Origin: Mucilaginibacter geliditolerans
GTDB taxonomy: Bacteria > Bacteroidota > Bacteroidia > Sphingobacteriales > Sphingobacteriaceae
Assembly (NCBI RefSeq): GCF_014200495.1
Contig: NZ_JACHBY010000001.1
Coordinates: 372,001-436,000 of the forward strand
Length of the DNA stretch: 64,000 bases
Direction: 5' to 3'
Below the pieces are notes generated by a model. It saw only the letters and a program-made list of their open reading frames with translations. It was not told where the DNA came from and did no database searches. Positions within the stretch are counted from its first letter, which is position 1. Every line of letters begins with the position of its first letter. Made by a program: the position numbers and the translations under genes. Positions 18,770 through 27,182 of the stretch are shown here, piece after piece.

Positions 18770-19395
18770 ACATGAACATCAAAAAACTGATTTTTGAAGG
18801 AGAAGGTGTATCGCTCGACTTTAAAAAAACCATATCCAGTTGTGAAAAGATAGCTCGTACCATGGTATCATTCGCCAATAATAAAGGTGGCCGATTACTT
18901 ATAGGCGTGGCCGATGACGGCGCTATTAAAGGTGTAAAATCTGAAGATGAAGAGCGCTATATGATTACACGCGCTTGCCATTTTTTTAGTCGCCCGGCGC
19001 TGGAACCAGAATTTGAAGAGATTTACGTTGATGATAAGCTGGTACTGGTTGTTAATATACCCGAAAGTACCTTAAAGCCACATTACGCACTGGCCGAAGA
19101 CGGTAAATGGTGGGTATATGTGCGGGTACAGGATAAAAGTGTACTGGCCAGTAAAATTGTGGTTGATGTACTGAAGCATTCATCGAGCGATAAAGGCGTA
19201 CTGATAGAGTATTCGGATAATGAAAAGAGTTTGTTAGCTTATCTTGAAAAAAGCAATCGGATAACCGTTAAGGAATTTTGCCAGTTGCTTAATTTAACCC
19301 GTAAAAGGGCACAGCGCATTTTAGTCGACCTCATATTATCAGGCATTATACGGATACATACAACCGAAAAAGAGGAATATTATACAGCGATTTAA
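18766..19395 (+). CDS. AlbA_2/Schlafen-type ATP-binding domain protein with C-terminal winged helix
   Basis: A 209-residue protein. Residues about 8-125 match the AlbA_2 (divergent AAA_4/Schlafen) domain: EGVSLDFKKTIS, ARTMVSFANNKGGRLLIGVADDGAIKGV, and VVNIPESTLKPH. A winged helix follows, with LAYLEKSNRITVKEFCQLLNLTRKRAQRILVDLILSGIIR. The combination suggests a nucleotide-responsive DNA-binding regulator. The GTG at 18766 overlaps the GNAT stop as GTGA; an ATG at 18772, two codons in, is an alternative start. GGAGAG at 18753-18758 favours the GTG. Confidence 0.82.
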   Translation: MNMNIKKLIFEGEGVSLDFKKTISSCEKIARTMVSFANNKGGRLLIGVADDGAIKGVKSEDEERYMITRACHFFSRPALEPEFEEIYVDDKLVLVVNIPESTLKPHYALAEDGKWWVYVRVQDKSVLASKIVVDVLKHSSSDKGVLIEYSDNEKSLLAYLEKSNRITVKEFCQLLNLTRKRAQRILVDLILSGIIRIHTTEKEEYYTAI

Positions 19396-19470
19396 ATTGT
19401 GAATGACTATGGTGCATAATGAGTGATAAAATTATCTCACTTATGAAAGCATTTACCATTCTACTTAACC

Positions 19471-20832
19471 ATGAAAGACCTCTACCTTAAATATAAACCT
19501 CACTACCGTGATAACCTTAAACTGGCTATCCCGGTTATCATATCCCAACTGGGACATACGCTGGTTCAAACATCTGATAGTATTATAGTCGGGCATTTTT
19601 CGGGAACTATAAGCTTAGCAGCTGTATCATTAGTAAATAGTATTTTTATTTTACCAATGGTGATTGGCCTGGGTATTTCATACGGCTTAACCCCACTTAT
19701 TGCCCAACGTAACGGACGAAAGGAATTTATAGCCTGTGGTAAATTACTCGCCAATAGCTTATTTATAAATATCATAAGCAGTATAATTCTTTTTTTGGGC
19801 CTTTATTTTGGTTCTGTATATGTGTTAAACCATTTGCACCAGTCGCCGGAGGTTGTTATACAAGCTAAGCCTTATTTGTTTTTGTTGGGATTATCAATTA
19901 TCCCCATGCTCATCTATAACACCTTTAAACAATTTGCTGAAGGCCTTGGATTCACAAAACAAGCCATGGTGATATCAGTGAGTGGTAATATCCTTAACAT
20001 TATACTGGGGATCATTTTTGTGAAAGGGATGTTTGGCATTGCGCCAATGGGTATAAAGGGCGTTGGTTACAGTACGTTGATCGATCGTTGTTTGATGGCT
20101 ATTGTAATGGGTTTTTATGTTTTCCGAGCTCAAAAATTCAAAGTTTATTTAAAGGGGTTTACTATTAACAGTATAAATTATATTCGGGGTTTAAAGATTA
20201 TGCAGATAGGCACCCCTGTTGCTTTACAATATACTTTTGAACTGAGCGCTTTTAGCGGGGCAGCACTTTTAATAGGAACAATTGGCCCTGTACAGCAAGC
20301 GGCACACCAGGTGGCTATTAACCTGGCAGCTATTACTTATATGATATCAAGCGGTGTTGGGGCAGCGGCAACTATACGGGCGGGCAATTATTATGGGGTT
20401 AAGGATCATGACAAATTAAGATCATCAGCAATATCAAGCTACCATATTGTTATTGTTATTATGTGTAGTACAGCTTTGTTATTTAGCCTCGGGAATAACT
20501 TATTACCATATATTTATACTACAGATAAAAATGTAATAGCCTTTGCAGCACAGTTACTTATAATTGCTGCAGTGTTTCAGTTATTTGACGGTGCACAGGT
20601 TGTTGGCCTTGGTATTTTGCGTGGTATGGGCGATGTTAATATCCCAACCTTTATCACATTTTTAGCCTATTGGGTTGTCGGCTTGCCGGTTGGCTACTAC
20701 CTGGGGATGCACTTAAACTGGGGCGCACAGGGTATTTGGTGTGGTTTGGTATTAGGGCTGCTGGTATCCGCAGTTTTGCTGTTTTTCCGGTTTCAGTTTA
20801 TGAGCAAGCGATACCGTTATCAAGCAGTATAA
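19471..20832 (+). CDS. MATE-family multidrug/Na+ antiporter
   Basis: A 453-residue integral membrane protein with about twelve helices in two homologous halves. LAIPVIISQLGHTLVQTSDSIIVGHFSG at the N-terminus and the second-half counterpart IGTPVALQYTFELSAFSGAALLIG are the paired MATE openings. LGISYGLTPLIAQ and FDGAQVVGLGILRGMGDVNIPTF are family blocks. It exports cationic compounds in exchange for H+ or Na+. It is monocistronic and converges on the HDAC-like gene with only 10 bases between stops. Confidence 0.95.
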   Translation: MKDLYLKYKPHYRDNLKLAIPVIISQLGHTLVQTSDSIIVGHFSGTISLAAVSLVNSIFILPMVIGLGISYGLTPLIAQRNGRKEFIACGKLLANSLFINIISSIILFLGLYFGSVYVLNHLHQSPEVVIQAKPYLFLLGLSIIPMLIYNTFKQFAEGLGFTKQAMVISVSGNILNIILGIIFVKGMFGIAPMGIKGVGYSTLIDRCLMAIVMGFYVFRAQKFKVYLKGFTINSINYIRGLKIMQIGTPVALQYTFELSAFSGAALLIGTIGPVQQAAHQVAINLAAITYMISSGVGAAATIRAGNYYGVKDHDKLRSSAISSYHIVIVIMCSTALLFSLGNNLLPYIYTTDKNVIAFAAQLLIIAAVFQLFDGAQVVGLGILRGMGDVNIPTFITFLAYWVVGLPVGYYLGMHLNWGAQGIWCGLVLGLLVSAVLLFFRFQFMSKRYRYQAV

Positions 20833-20842
20833 GTCAATATAC

Positions 20843-21745
20843 TTAAAAATAAAGCTGGCTAGCAATACGGAAAGTATTACAATGCGCTTCAATAATATCC
20901 CTGATTTGTGGTGAATAGCCCCCTCCCATGCTCACCTGCACAGGGATTTTATGCTTGATACATAGTTCAAACACAAACTGATCGCGTTGTTTACATGCTT
21001 CGCGACTTAAAGCCAGTTTGCCCAGTTTATCTGATTGAAGCACATCAACTCCGGATAGATAAAATATAAAATCAGGTTTTTGCTGATTGACTATTTTAGG
21101 CAAAGCATCATATAATAGTTCCAGATATTCGTTGTCTGTAATGCCATCAATCAAAGGGATATCCAGATCAGACCGCTCCTTACGGAATGGGAAATTGTTA
21201 GCGCCATGCATCGAAAAAGTAAATACCCGCGACTCGTTTTTAAATATTTGTGCAGTTCCATTACCCTGGTGCACATCTAAATCAATTATTAAAATAGATG
21301 AGGCTAATTTGTTATTTAACAAATAATTAGCAGCCATAGCCTGGTCGTTCAGCAAACAAAATCCTTCGCCCCAGTTGGTGCCTGCATGGTGCGTGCCTCC
21401 GGCAACATTAAAAGCTATACCGTGTTCAAAAGCATAATGACAGCCATCAATAGTCCCTTTGCCAATCCTTATTTCGCGTTCAATTAGTTGTGCTGATAAT
21501 GGGAAACCAATACGCCTTTGCTCCCGGGGCGGTAAAGTAAGATCGCGCAATTGCTGCCAGTAAGCGGCATCATGCGTCCATAAGATTACTTCCTCATCCA
21601 ATAACGCGGGCGAAAACAGGTTCTCTTCTTTTATCAAACCTTCGTGCAATAACTGTGCGGGTATCAGCTCATATTTAAGCATTGGGAAACGGTGCCCCTC
21701 GGGTAAAGGATGGGCATATATAGGATCATAAGCTATTTTGAGCAT
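20843..21745 (-). CDS. Histone-deacetylase-superfamily (class II/AcuC-like) hydrolase
   Basis: About 300 residues of zinc-dependent amide hydrolase. Key blocks are HHAGTNWGEGFCLLNDQAMAA (general-base histidine pair), IIDLDVHQGNGTA (zinc ligands D and H) and YLSGVDVLQSDKLG (third zinc ligand D). Substrates in bacteria include acetylated polyamines, acetylated lysine and acetoin-related compounds. The start chosen is MLKIAYDPIYAHPLPEGH at 21745, ten bases after the kynureninase stop; a start at 21766 would overlap that gene but adds residues unlike the family. It is the last gene of a five-gene operon. Confidence 0.9.
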   Translation of the reverse strand: MLKIAYDPIYAHPLPEGHRFPMLKYELIPAQLLHEGLIKEENLFSPALLDEEVILWTHDAAYWQQLRDLTLPPREQRRIGFPLSAQLIEREIRIGKGTIDGCHYAFEHGIAFNVAGGTHHAGTNWGEGFCLLNDQAMAANYLLNNKLASSILIIDLDVHQGNGTAQIFKNESRVFTFSMHGANNFPFRKERSDLDIPLIDGITDNEYLELLYDALPKIVNQQKPDFIFYLSGVDVLQSDKLGKLALSREACKQRDQFVFELCIKHKIPVQVSMGGGYSPQIRDIIEAHCNTFRIASQLYF

Positions 21746-21755
21746 AATTGGAGCG

Positions 21756-23045
21756 TTATAAGCCAACTTCCTTTACGGCGGATGTCAGAATGCTTCCCGC
21801 AATAAAAACGTCTTTAAATGAATTATAAAGCGGCACTGGGCTTAGCCTGATAACGTTGGGTTCACGCCAATCGCCAATTACACCGTTTGCAGTCAGGTAA
21901 TCGAATATTTCACGGGCTTTTTCACTGCAAACTATTGAAAGCTGGCATCCACGGTCGTGTTTATTTTTTGGGGTGATGATCCTGAATATCTCTTTGCCAA
22001 AGCTGTTATTTATTTCATTCAGTACAAACTCAAAATAGCCCGTTAGCAGCTCGCTTTTTGTTCTCAGGGCTCCTATCCCACCAGCTTGTTCAAAAATATC
22101 AAGAGAAGCCTTGTGGAGGGCCATCAGCATAATTGGTGGAGTACTTACTTGCCAGCCATCAGCACCTTGCGCGGCCTGGAAGCCGGGCGCCATAAAAAAG
22201 CGCTTATCCTGCCTGTATCCCCACCAGCCAGCAAAGCGGTTGAGGGTTTCATCTTCAAAATGCTTTTCATGTACAAAAATGCCGCTTATACCACCAGGAC
22301 CTGAATTCATGTATTTGTAGGAACACCAGCACGCAAAATCAACATCCCAGTCGTGCAGTTTTACCGGAACATTCCCTGCAGCATGGGCTAAATCAAATCC
22401 TGCAATTGCCCCTGCTTTATGCGCCACTTTGGTTATCGCTTCAATATCAAAAAACTGGCCCGTATAATAATTTATACCGCTGAATAGCACTAAAGCCAGC
22501 TCATCACTATTGCTATTTATGATTTCCAGGATGTCCTCAGTTCTTAAAATATCCTCACCATTGCGGGGAAAGATCTCAATAATTGCATCTTTTGGGTCAT
22601 ATCCATGAAACTTAACCTGGCTCTTCAAAGCATATTGATCTGAGGGGAAAGCACCACCTTCCATTATAATTTTGTATCTTTTATCTTTTGGTTTATAGAA
22701 GCTTACCATCAGTAAATGAAGATTTACTGTAAGTGAATTCATCACCGTTACTTCGTCTTCTCTAGCACCCACTATAGCTGAGAGCGTACCGGCAAGCTGC
22801 TTATGATAAGCTATCCAGGGATCGCCGCCATTAAACCATCCCTCAACACCAAGCTGCTGCCAGGCGCTAAGCTGCGCAGCGATATATTGTTGTGCTGATA
22901 AAGGTTGCAGGCCCAGTGAATTACCGCACAGGTAAATCGCATCTTCCCCATTATGCTGCGGAATTAAAAATTTATCACGAAAACCCTTTAGTGAATCCTG
23001 TTCATCGAGCTGGGCAGCAAAAGCCAAAGTATTTTGATAATCCAT
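21756..23045 (-). CDS. kynU: Kynureninase
   Basis: A 429-residue PLP enzyme that cleaves kynurenine to anthranilate and alanine. Matching blocks are AIYLCGNSLGLQP near the N-terminus, AREDEVTVMNSLTVNLHLLMVSFYKP, IAGFDLAHAAGNVPVKLHDWDVDFACWCSYKYMNSGPGG with the PLP lysine in SYKYMN, and FMAPGFQAAQGADGWQVS. The length is standard. Other tryptophan-to-kynurenine genes (TDO, formamidase) are not in the window. It sits 34 bases after the DNA glycosylase gene and 10 bases before the HDAC-like gene on the same strand. Confidence 0.95.
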   Translation of the reverse strand: MDYQNTLAFAAQLDEQDSLKGFRDKFLIPQHNGEDAIYLCGNSLGLQPLSAQQYIAAQLSAWQQLGVEGWFNGGDPWIAYHKQLAGTLSAIVGAREDEVTVMNSLTVNLHLLMVSFYKPKDKRYKIIMEGGAFPSDQYALKSQVKFHGYDPKDAIIEIFPRNGEDILRTEDILEIINSNSDELALVLFSGINYYTGQFFDIEAITKVAHKAGAIAGFDLAHAAGNVPVKLHDWDVDFACWCSYKYMNSGPGGISGIFVHEKHFEDETLNRFAGWWGYRQDKRFFMAPGFQAAQGADGWQVSTPPIMLMALHKASLDIFEQAGGIGALRTKSELLTGYFEFVLNEINNSFGKEIFRIITPKNKHDRGCQLSIVCSEKAREIFDYLTANGVIGDWREPNVIRLSPVPLYNSFKDVFIAGSILTSAVKEVGL

Positions 23046-23079
23046 CGGTCAATATTACAAAAAAGAGCAATGAGATTTG

Positions 23080-23682
23080 CTATTTGTTAGGTTTGCTTAC
23101 GTAAGGATTTCCTTTTACATAGAACCGGTATGGCAGTAATGCATCATCTCCTGCATAATCAACACCAACACGTGGAACTGCTGCAATCTCATCATTTGTA
23201 AAGCTTAAATCCCTATCTTCAATCCACAAAACATCACTTTGCAGGCTGATAGCATTGATGTTGCGTGTTATACCTAATGCTTTGGCTACGGAACCCGGCC
23301 CTGATGTTATGTTTGATTTTAATTTGATCATATTCCGCCTGTACAACATTACATCTAATCCATCCGTAGGTTGTATGGCGCGGATGAGTATAGCATGGGG
23401 CTGCCCTTCAACAGAAGTTACCACGTTAAACATTTCATGGATACCGTAGCATAAATATACATAGGCTATGCCACCCTGCATAAACATAGTTTTGGTACGC
23501 GGGGTTATCTTGTTGCCAAATGAGTGTGAGGCACGATCAATGATGCCGTTATAAGCCTCTGTTTCAACAATATATCCACCCGTAATTACATCGCCAATAC
23601 GAGTAAATAAATACTTACCGATAAGGCTTTTGCTTAGATGTACTACGTCGGAATTAAGATAGAATGATTCGGGGAGTTTCAC
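23080..23682 (-). CDS. mpg: 3-methyladenine DNA glycosylase (AAG/MPG family)
   Basis: A 200-residue base-excision-repair enzyme. Family features are LAKSLIGKYLFTR-like opening (LSKSLIGKYLF), IVETEAYNGIIDRASHSF with the catalytic glutamate region, FMQGGIAYVYLCYGIHEMFNVVT, HAILIRAIQPTDG and SGPGSVAKALGI. The start codon is GTG (23682-23680), overlapping the hydrolase stop as GTGA, which implies translational coupling. It removes alkylated purines, and its operon partner, a methionine-sulfoxide reductase, also handles chemical damage. Confidence 0.94.
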   Translation of the reverse strand: MKLPESFYLNSDVVHLSKSLIGKYLFTRIGDVITGGYIVETEAYNGIIDRASHSFGNKITPRTKTMFMQGGIAYVYLCYGIHEMFNVVTSVEGQPHAILIRAIQPTDGLDVMLYRRNMIKLKSNITSGPGSVAKALGITRNINAISLQSDVLWIEDRDLSFTNDEIAAVPRVGVDYAGDDALLPYRFYVKGNPYVSKPNK

Positions 23683-24329
23683 TTTTTGAGTATGTTCTTT
23701 AATAGCCTATTTACCTGTTTGGCCATATTGTAAACCATAATATGGGTTCCGCCTTTAACCAGTTCGGCATTATTTATGTTTTTATATGGGAACACCAGGT
23801 CCTTATCCCCATGTATATGGTACACATTTGGCGGAATAATTTTATTGTCCCATTTTACAACCGCACCCATTGCCCATTTTATAAACGCAGGTGAAGTATT
23901 GCTCAACATATCGTTTAGCAGCCAGGCATCGCCATCAGTCATTTTACCAAATAAGGGTTTGATCATAAACCCCATCGAATTAAACATTTTACCGGGGAGG
24001 ATTTTGAATACTGGCAGATTTTTGAACACTTTGAAATATCCGGGTGCTTCATCAATAGTTTTAATGCTGGATATTATTATGGCTTTATTAAGAGGTACCA
24101 GCTTGGCTATTTCTATGGTCAGCATCCCTCCCAACGATGTGCCGATGGCAATAGATCCTCTTGTTATATTATATTGATAGATAAGTTTTTGAGCGTAATT
24201 ATTTAAAGTATCAGTTTTATTTGGCTCGATCCAATCAACCGGAATAACTTCATAACTTGAAGGGATATCAATGTTGTTATACAGCCTTGTATCGGCGCCT
24301 AAACCTGCAATTAAAAATATGGTGCTCAT
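23679..24329 (-). CDS. Alpha/beta-hydrolase-fold protein
   Basis: A 216-residue protein opening with FLIAGLGADTRLYNNI, the oxyanion-side strand of alpha/beta hydrolases. The nucleophile elbow is GTSLGGML (serine), and HIHGDKDLVFPY and GGTHIMVYN supply the likely aspartate and histidine. It has no signal peptide. The ATG overlaps the previous gene's stop by one base (TAATG) and its own stop overlaps mpg by four, so the three are strictly coupled. The substrate is unknown. Confidence 0.82.
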   Translation of the reverse strand: MSTIFLIAGLGADTRLYNNIDIPSSYEVIPVDWIEPNKTDTLNNYAQKLIYQYNITRGSIAIGTSLGGMLTIEIAKLVPLNKAIIISSIKTIDEAPGYFKVFKNLPVFKILPGKMFNSMGFMIKPLFGKMTDGDAWLLNDMLSNTSPAFIKWAMGAVVKWDNKIIPPNVYHIHGDKDLVFPYKNINNAELVKGGTHIMVYNMAKQVNRLLKNILKK

Positions 24330-24805
24330 TAAAATCTAAGCAGGTTTATTATTTGTACCAGGTACAAAGCGTCGGTTTCATCAAAGTGGGCTACATGTTC
24401 GCTATCCACATCAAGCACACCAACAACTTCATCGTTATGAAACAGAGGTAATACTATCTCAGAACGTGATAACGAGCTACAGGCGATATGCCCGGGAAAT
24501 TCATCAACATCAGGCACTATAAGCGTTTCAGCTTGCTGCCAGGCTGCGCCACATACACCTTTGCCCTTAGCAATGCGCGTACAGGCTACAGGTCCCTGGA
24601 ACGGACCTAAAACCAGTTCATTGTTCTTTACCATATAAAAACCAACCCAAAACCAATTGAATTGTTCTTTCAGAGCCGCACTGATATTGGCCAGATTTGC
24701 AACAAGATCTTCCTCACCGGTTATCAGCGCTTCAATTTGCGGTATTAATGATTGATATTGTGCTGTTTTATCAGCTGTATGAATGATGGTTAAATCTTCT
24801 GCCAT
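24329..24805 (-). CDS. msrC: GAF-domain free methionine-(R)-sulfoxide reductase
   Basis: A 158-residue single GAF domain that reduces free Met-R-sulfoxide. The block LGPFQGPVACTRIAKGKGVCGAAW holds two of the conserved cysteines, and PGHIACSSLSRSEIVLPL holds the third. The start is set at 24805 (MAEDLTIIHTADK); an open extension of 14 residues to 24847 reads as non-family sequence. It is the first gene of the five-gene minus-strand operon and is divergent from the CrtA-like gene 72 bases away. Confidence 0.93.
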   Translation of the reverse strand: MAEDLTIIHTADKTAQYQSLIPQIEALITGEEDLVANLANISAALKEQFNWFWVGFYMVKNNELVLGPFQGPVACTRIAKGKGVCGAAWQQAETLIVPDVDEFPGHIACSSLSRSEIVLPLFHNDEVVGVLDVDSEHVAHFDETDALYLVQIINLLRF

Positions 24806-24877
24806 AGCACAAAAATAAGGAGGAACTATTACAATTAAATAAGACAAATCTCATATTTAATCTTTTATTTCGCATCA

Positions 24878-25573
24878 ATGATAGTAAGCCTTACCATCGT
24901 CCGCTATCGCAAAGCATATATACCTGTGGCGCTTTTCGCTATGGCCATACACAGATTACCTATGCTATTACAAAAAGGCTGTACTTTCTGGAAGCTATTG
25001 GGCAGTGGTCGTAATGGCACACTCGATCTGCAGCCCGATTGGCAGCAATGGGGATTGTTAGCTGTTTGGAATAGCCGTGAAGATTTTGACAGATTTAACG
25101 AAAGGTCATTCATAAAACACTGGTGGAACTTGTTTACCCGTGAGCAATGGACAATTTTATGCGAGCCATTACAAAGCCATGGTAAATGGGACAGCGAAGA
25201 GCCTTTCGGCAATGCAGATATAAGGGATTATACAGGCCCTGTGGCGGTTTTAACCCGGGCCACTATCCGGCTAGGCAGGTTAAAAAACTTTTGGGCCAAT
25301 GTAGATAGTGTAGCAAAGCTAATGAAGGATGCACCTGGCTTTATTACTTCATTCGGCATAGGCGAAGCACCAGTTTACAGGCAGGCTACCTTTTCTGTTT
25401 GGCAAAATATTGATGACGTAAAAGCATTTGCCTATGCATCAAAAGAGCATGCTGAAGTAATTAAAAAAACACGACTTGAGAAATGGTATAGCGAAGAGCT
25501 TTTTGCAAGATTTAAACCTATTACAAGTTTTGGTACAATAAATGGCAAAGATCCGCTGGATGGGTCAATCTAA
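24878..25573 (+). CDS. CrtA-like (spheroidene monooxygenase-related) protein
   Basis: A 231-residue protein matching the spheroidene monooxygenase family by ordered blocks: FWKLLGSGRNGTLDLQPDW, WGLLAVWNSREDFDRF, WTILCEPLQSHGKWD, GPVAVLTRATIRLGRLKNFW, PGFITSFGIGEAPVYRQATFSVW, and KTRLEKWYSEELFARF. CrtA introduces keto groups into acyclic carotenoids in phototrophs. No carotenoid gene lies nearby, so a ketolase role here is uncertain and it may be an uncharacterised haem- or oxygen-dependent relative. A small unknown gene follows 11 bases later. Confidence 0.75.
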   Translation: MIVSLTIVRYRKAYIPVALFAMAIHRLPMLLQKGCTFWKLLGSGRNGTLDLQPDWQQWGLLAVWNSREDFDRFNERSFIKHWWNLFTREQWTILCEPLQSHGKWDSEEPFGNADIRDYTGPVAVLTRATIRLGRLKNFWANVDSVAKLMKDAPGFITSFGIGEAPVYRQATFSVWQNIDDVKAFAYASKEHAEVIKKTRLEKWYSEELFARFKPITSFGTINGKDPLDGSI

Positions 25574-25584
25574 ATAAATAAATC

Positions 25585-25833
25585 ATGAGAATAATAGCTG
25601 AACTACCTCACCCCGATTTTAAAATATCAATCCTTAACATGAATCAAAAATTCATTATTAAGATAGAGCAAGGAAGTCTTGAGCAAAGTTACAAAGTACC
25701 CGAAATGGACCTGACAGATGGTGTAAACAGTGTGTTTGAATTACTGGATGAGGCATTTTTGAAAACCGTAGCCAACAGATTTGCAGAAATGCGTAAGGAT
25801 TATAAGGAAACCTATTTTAGGTACAATTATTAG
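25585..25833 (+). CDS. Conserved-looking small hypothetical protein
   Basis: An 82-residue acidic, soluble protein beginning 11 bases after the CrtA-like stop, probably co-transcribed. It has alternating strands (FKISILNMNQKFIIKIEQGSLEQSYKV) and a C-terminal helix ending in KDYKETYFRYNY. No family is recognised. The strand-rich N-terminus with a terminal helix suggests a compact alpha/beta fold. Confidence 0.6.
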   Translation: MRIIAELPHPDFKISILNMNQKFIIKIEQGSLEQSYKVPEMDLTDGVNSVFELLDEAFLKTVANRFAEMRKDYKETYFRYNY

Positions 25834-26014
25834 TGAAGTAATTAATATAAATTACTGTATATTAACTATTTAATAATAAAAAAATAGCGTCTCCAAATTT
25901 TATTTGGCTCCTATTTAACAATACATAAACATATTCCTATTTTGTTTTAATTCATCCATTTGTATAAACTATGTAACTATTTGAAATAAAGTATATTATA
26001 CATATAAACAAAAT

Positions 26015-26022
26015 TATATTTG
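26015..26022 (+). promoter_or_regulatory. Candidate -7 element of the 72-residue gene
   Basis: TATATTTG matches TAnnTTTG and lies 77 bases upstream of the ATG at 26100, within AT-rich DNA that otherwise shows nothing (25834-26099). No convincing -33 element is found at 19-21 bases. Confidence 0.35.
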
Positions 26023-26099
26023 GCTTGTAAAAAACATCTGATTAACTCGTAACCAAACATTTTTTTATATGATTATGATTTAAAGGCTTAAATTTAGGT

Positions 26100-26318
26100 A
26101 TGGCAAATAGCAAACGATTTTATAACATGCAAACAAACCAGGGCATGAAGTTGATAAATATAAACAATATAGCTTGCATTGAAGAGATTGACACCTACCC
26201 CCAGGTAACAATGAATGTTAAAAGGGCTGATGGTAATTTTATTGAATTTATAGCTAGTGATGTTTATGATAAGCTGGTTGAAAATATCCTGAAAATGGAT
26301 ACAGGATTTGATGAGTAG
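26100..26318 (+). CDS. Small hypothetical protein
   Basis: A 72-residue soluble protein. The core MKLININNIACIEEID...VTMNVKRADGNFIEFIASDVYDKLVENIL has the spacing of short regulators with a beta-strand, loop, strand, helix plan, reminiscent of FlbD-like or LytTR-type strand modules. The similarity is too weak to name a family. It is monocistronic, with its own likely promoter at 26015. Confidence 0.55.
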   Translation: MANSKRFYNMQTNQGMKLININNIACIEEIDTYPQVTMNVKRADGNFIEFIASDVYDKLVENILKMDTGFDE

Positions 26319-26416
26319 TAGTTAATTTCATTTGAGAAATAAGCTTTTCATTTTTAAATTACTATCCTCTATTTATCCTGTAAATAATTAAAAAAATACA
26401 ACCATACCCCAGGTTG

Positions 26417-27133
26417 TTATTCCGGTAATAAATCACAATACCAAAATCCTGAGCGTTTCTGATCATTCACTGCAACACAGCTATCGTTCGCGTCCTTGGG
26501 TGCATTGTATTCCTTAAATACCTTTTCTCCTGTTTTATATTTTATTTCTTTTGAAAAGATGGGACCTTTAAAGACAAAAGTATGAAACTCGCCGTTTTCT
26601 CCGCAAACATCAACATCGGTTGGTAAGCCGACAATAAGTTCATGGCTTATCTCCTTTCCTACTATATATTCCAGTCGCTCCTGTGTACAGGCAATTACGG
26701 TACCAAATCCCAAGTCCAGAAACTCATCTATCAGTTCGTGCGTATCACGTTTCCATAATGGATATATGCCCGTCATGCTAACTTCTGCCAGCCGCGCATC
26801 GCGATAATTTTTAAGATCTTCCAGAAAAATATCACCAAAAATAGAATGGGTAATACCTTCAGACTTGAACTTACTTAAATGCTGACCCATAATCTCGTCG
26901 TACTCTTTCATTCCCGGCATCTCGGGCAAGCGGATCTGATATAAGGCTATGCCAATGCTTTCTGCCTGCTTTATCAGCAGTTCAACTCGTACACCGTGCA
27001 TGGAAACCCTGTCGACAGCATCATTAACTGTTGTAACCAGATATTTAATGTTTATCTGAGGATCGCGCAGGCAATGGTAAAGCGCAAGTGAACTGTCTTT
27101 GCCGCCGCTCCAATTGAAAATAGCTTGAACCAT
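26417..27133 (-). CDS. DUF71 / diphthine-ammonia-ligase-like PP-loop ATPase
   Basis: A 238-residue protein with the PP-loop FNWSGGKDSSLALYH at its N-terminus. The DUF71 C-terminal block VDVCGENGEFHTFVFKGPIF is present. The archaeal/eukaryotic relative (Dph6) amidates diphthine, which bacteria lack. Bacterial members are assigned to other ATP-dependent amidations, some in B12 or polyamine metabolism. The gene lies beside the sirtuin (49 bases) on the same strand and about 2 kb from the B12 uptake operon. Confidence 0.88.
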   Translation of the reverse strand: MVQAIFNWSGGKDSSLALYHCLRDPQINIKYLVTTVNDAVDRVSMHGVRVELLIKQAESIGIALYQIRLPEMPGMKEYDEIMGQHLSKFKSEGITHSIFGDIFLEDLKNYRDARLAEVSMTGIYPLWKRDTHELIDEFLDLGFGTVIACTQERLEYIVGKEISHELIVGLPTDVDVCGENGEFHTFVFKGPIFSKEIKYKTGEKVFKEYNAPKDANDSCVAVNDQKRSGFWYCDLLPE

Positions 27134-27182
27134 GATTTATGGGATTAATTGATTTTCTTGATTATTAATTATCATGATTATT

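Noticed and set aside
23776..24177. A 133-codon plus-strand frame
   Set aside because: Antisense to the coupled alpha/beta-hydrolase gene, with no start signal or recognisable domain.
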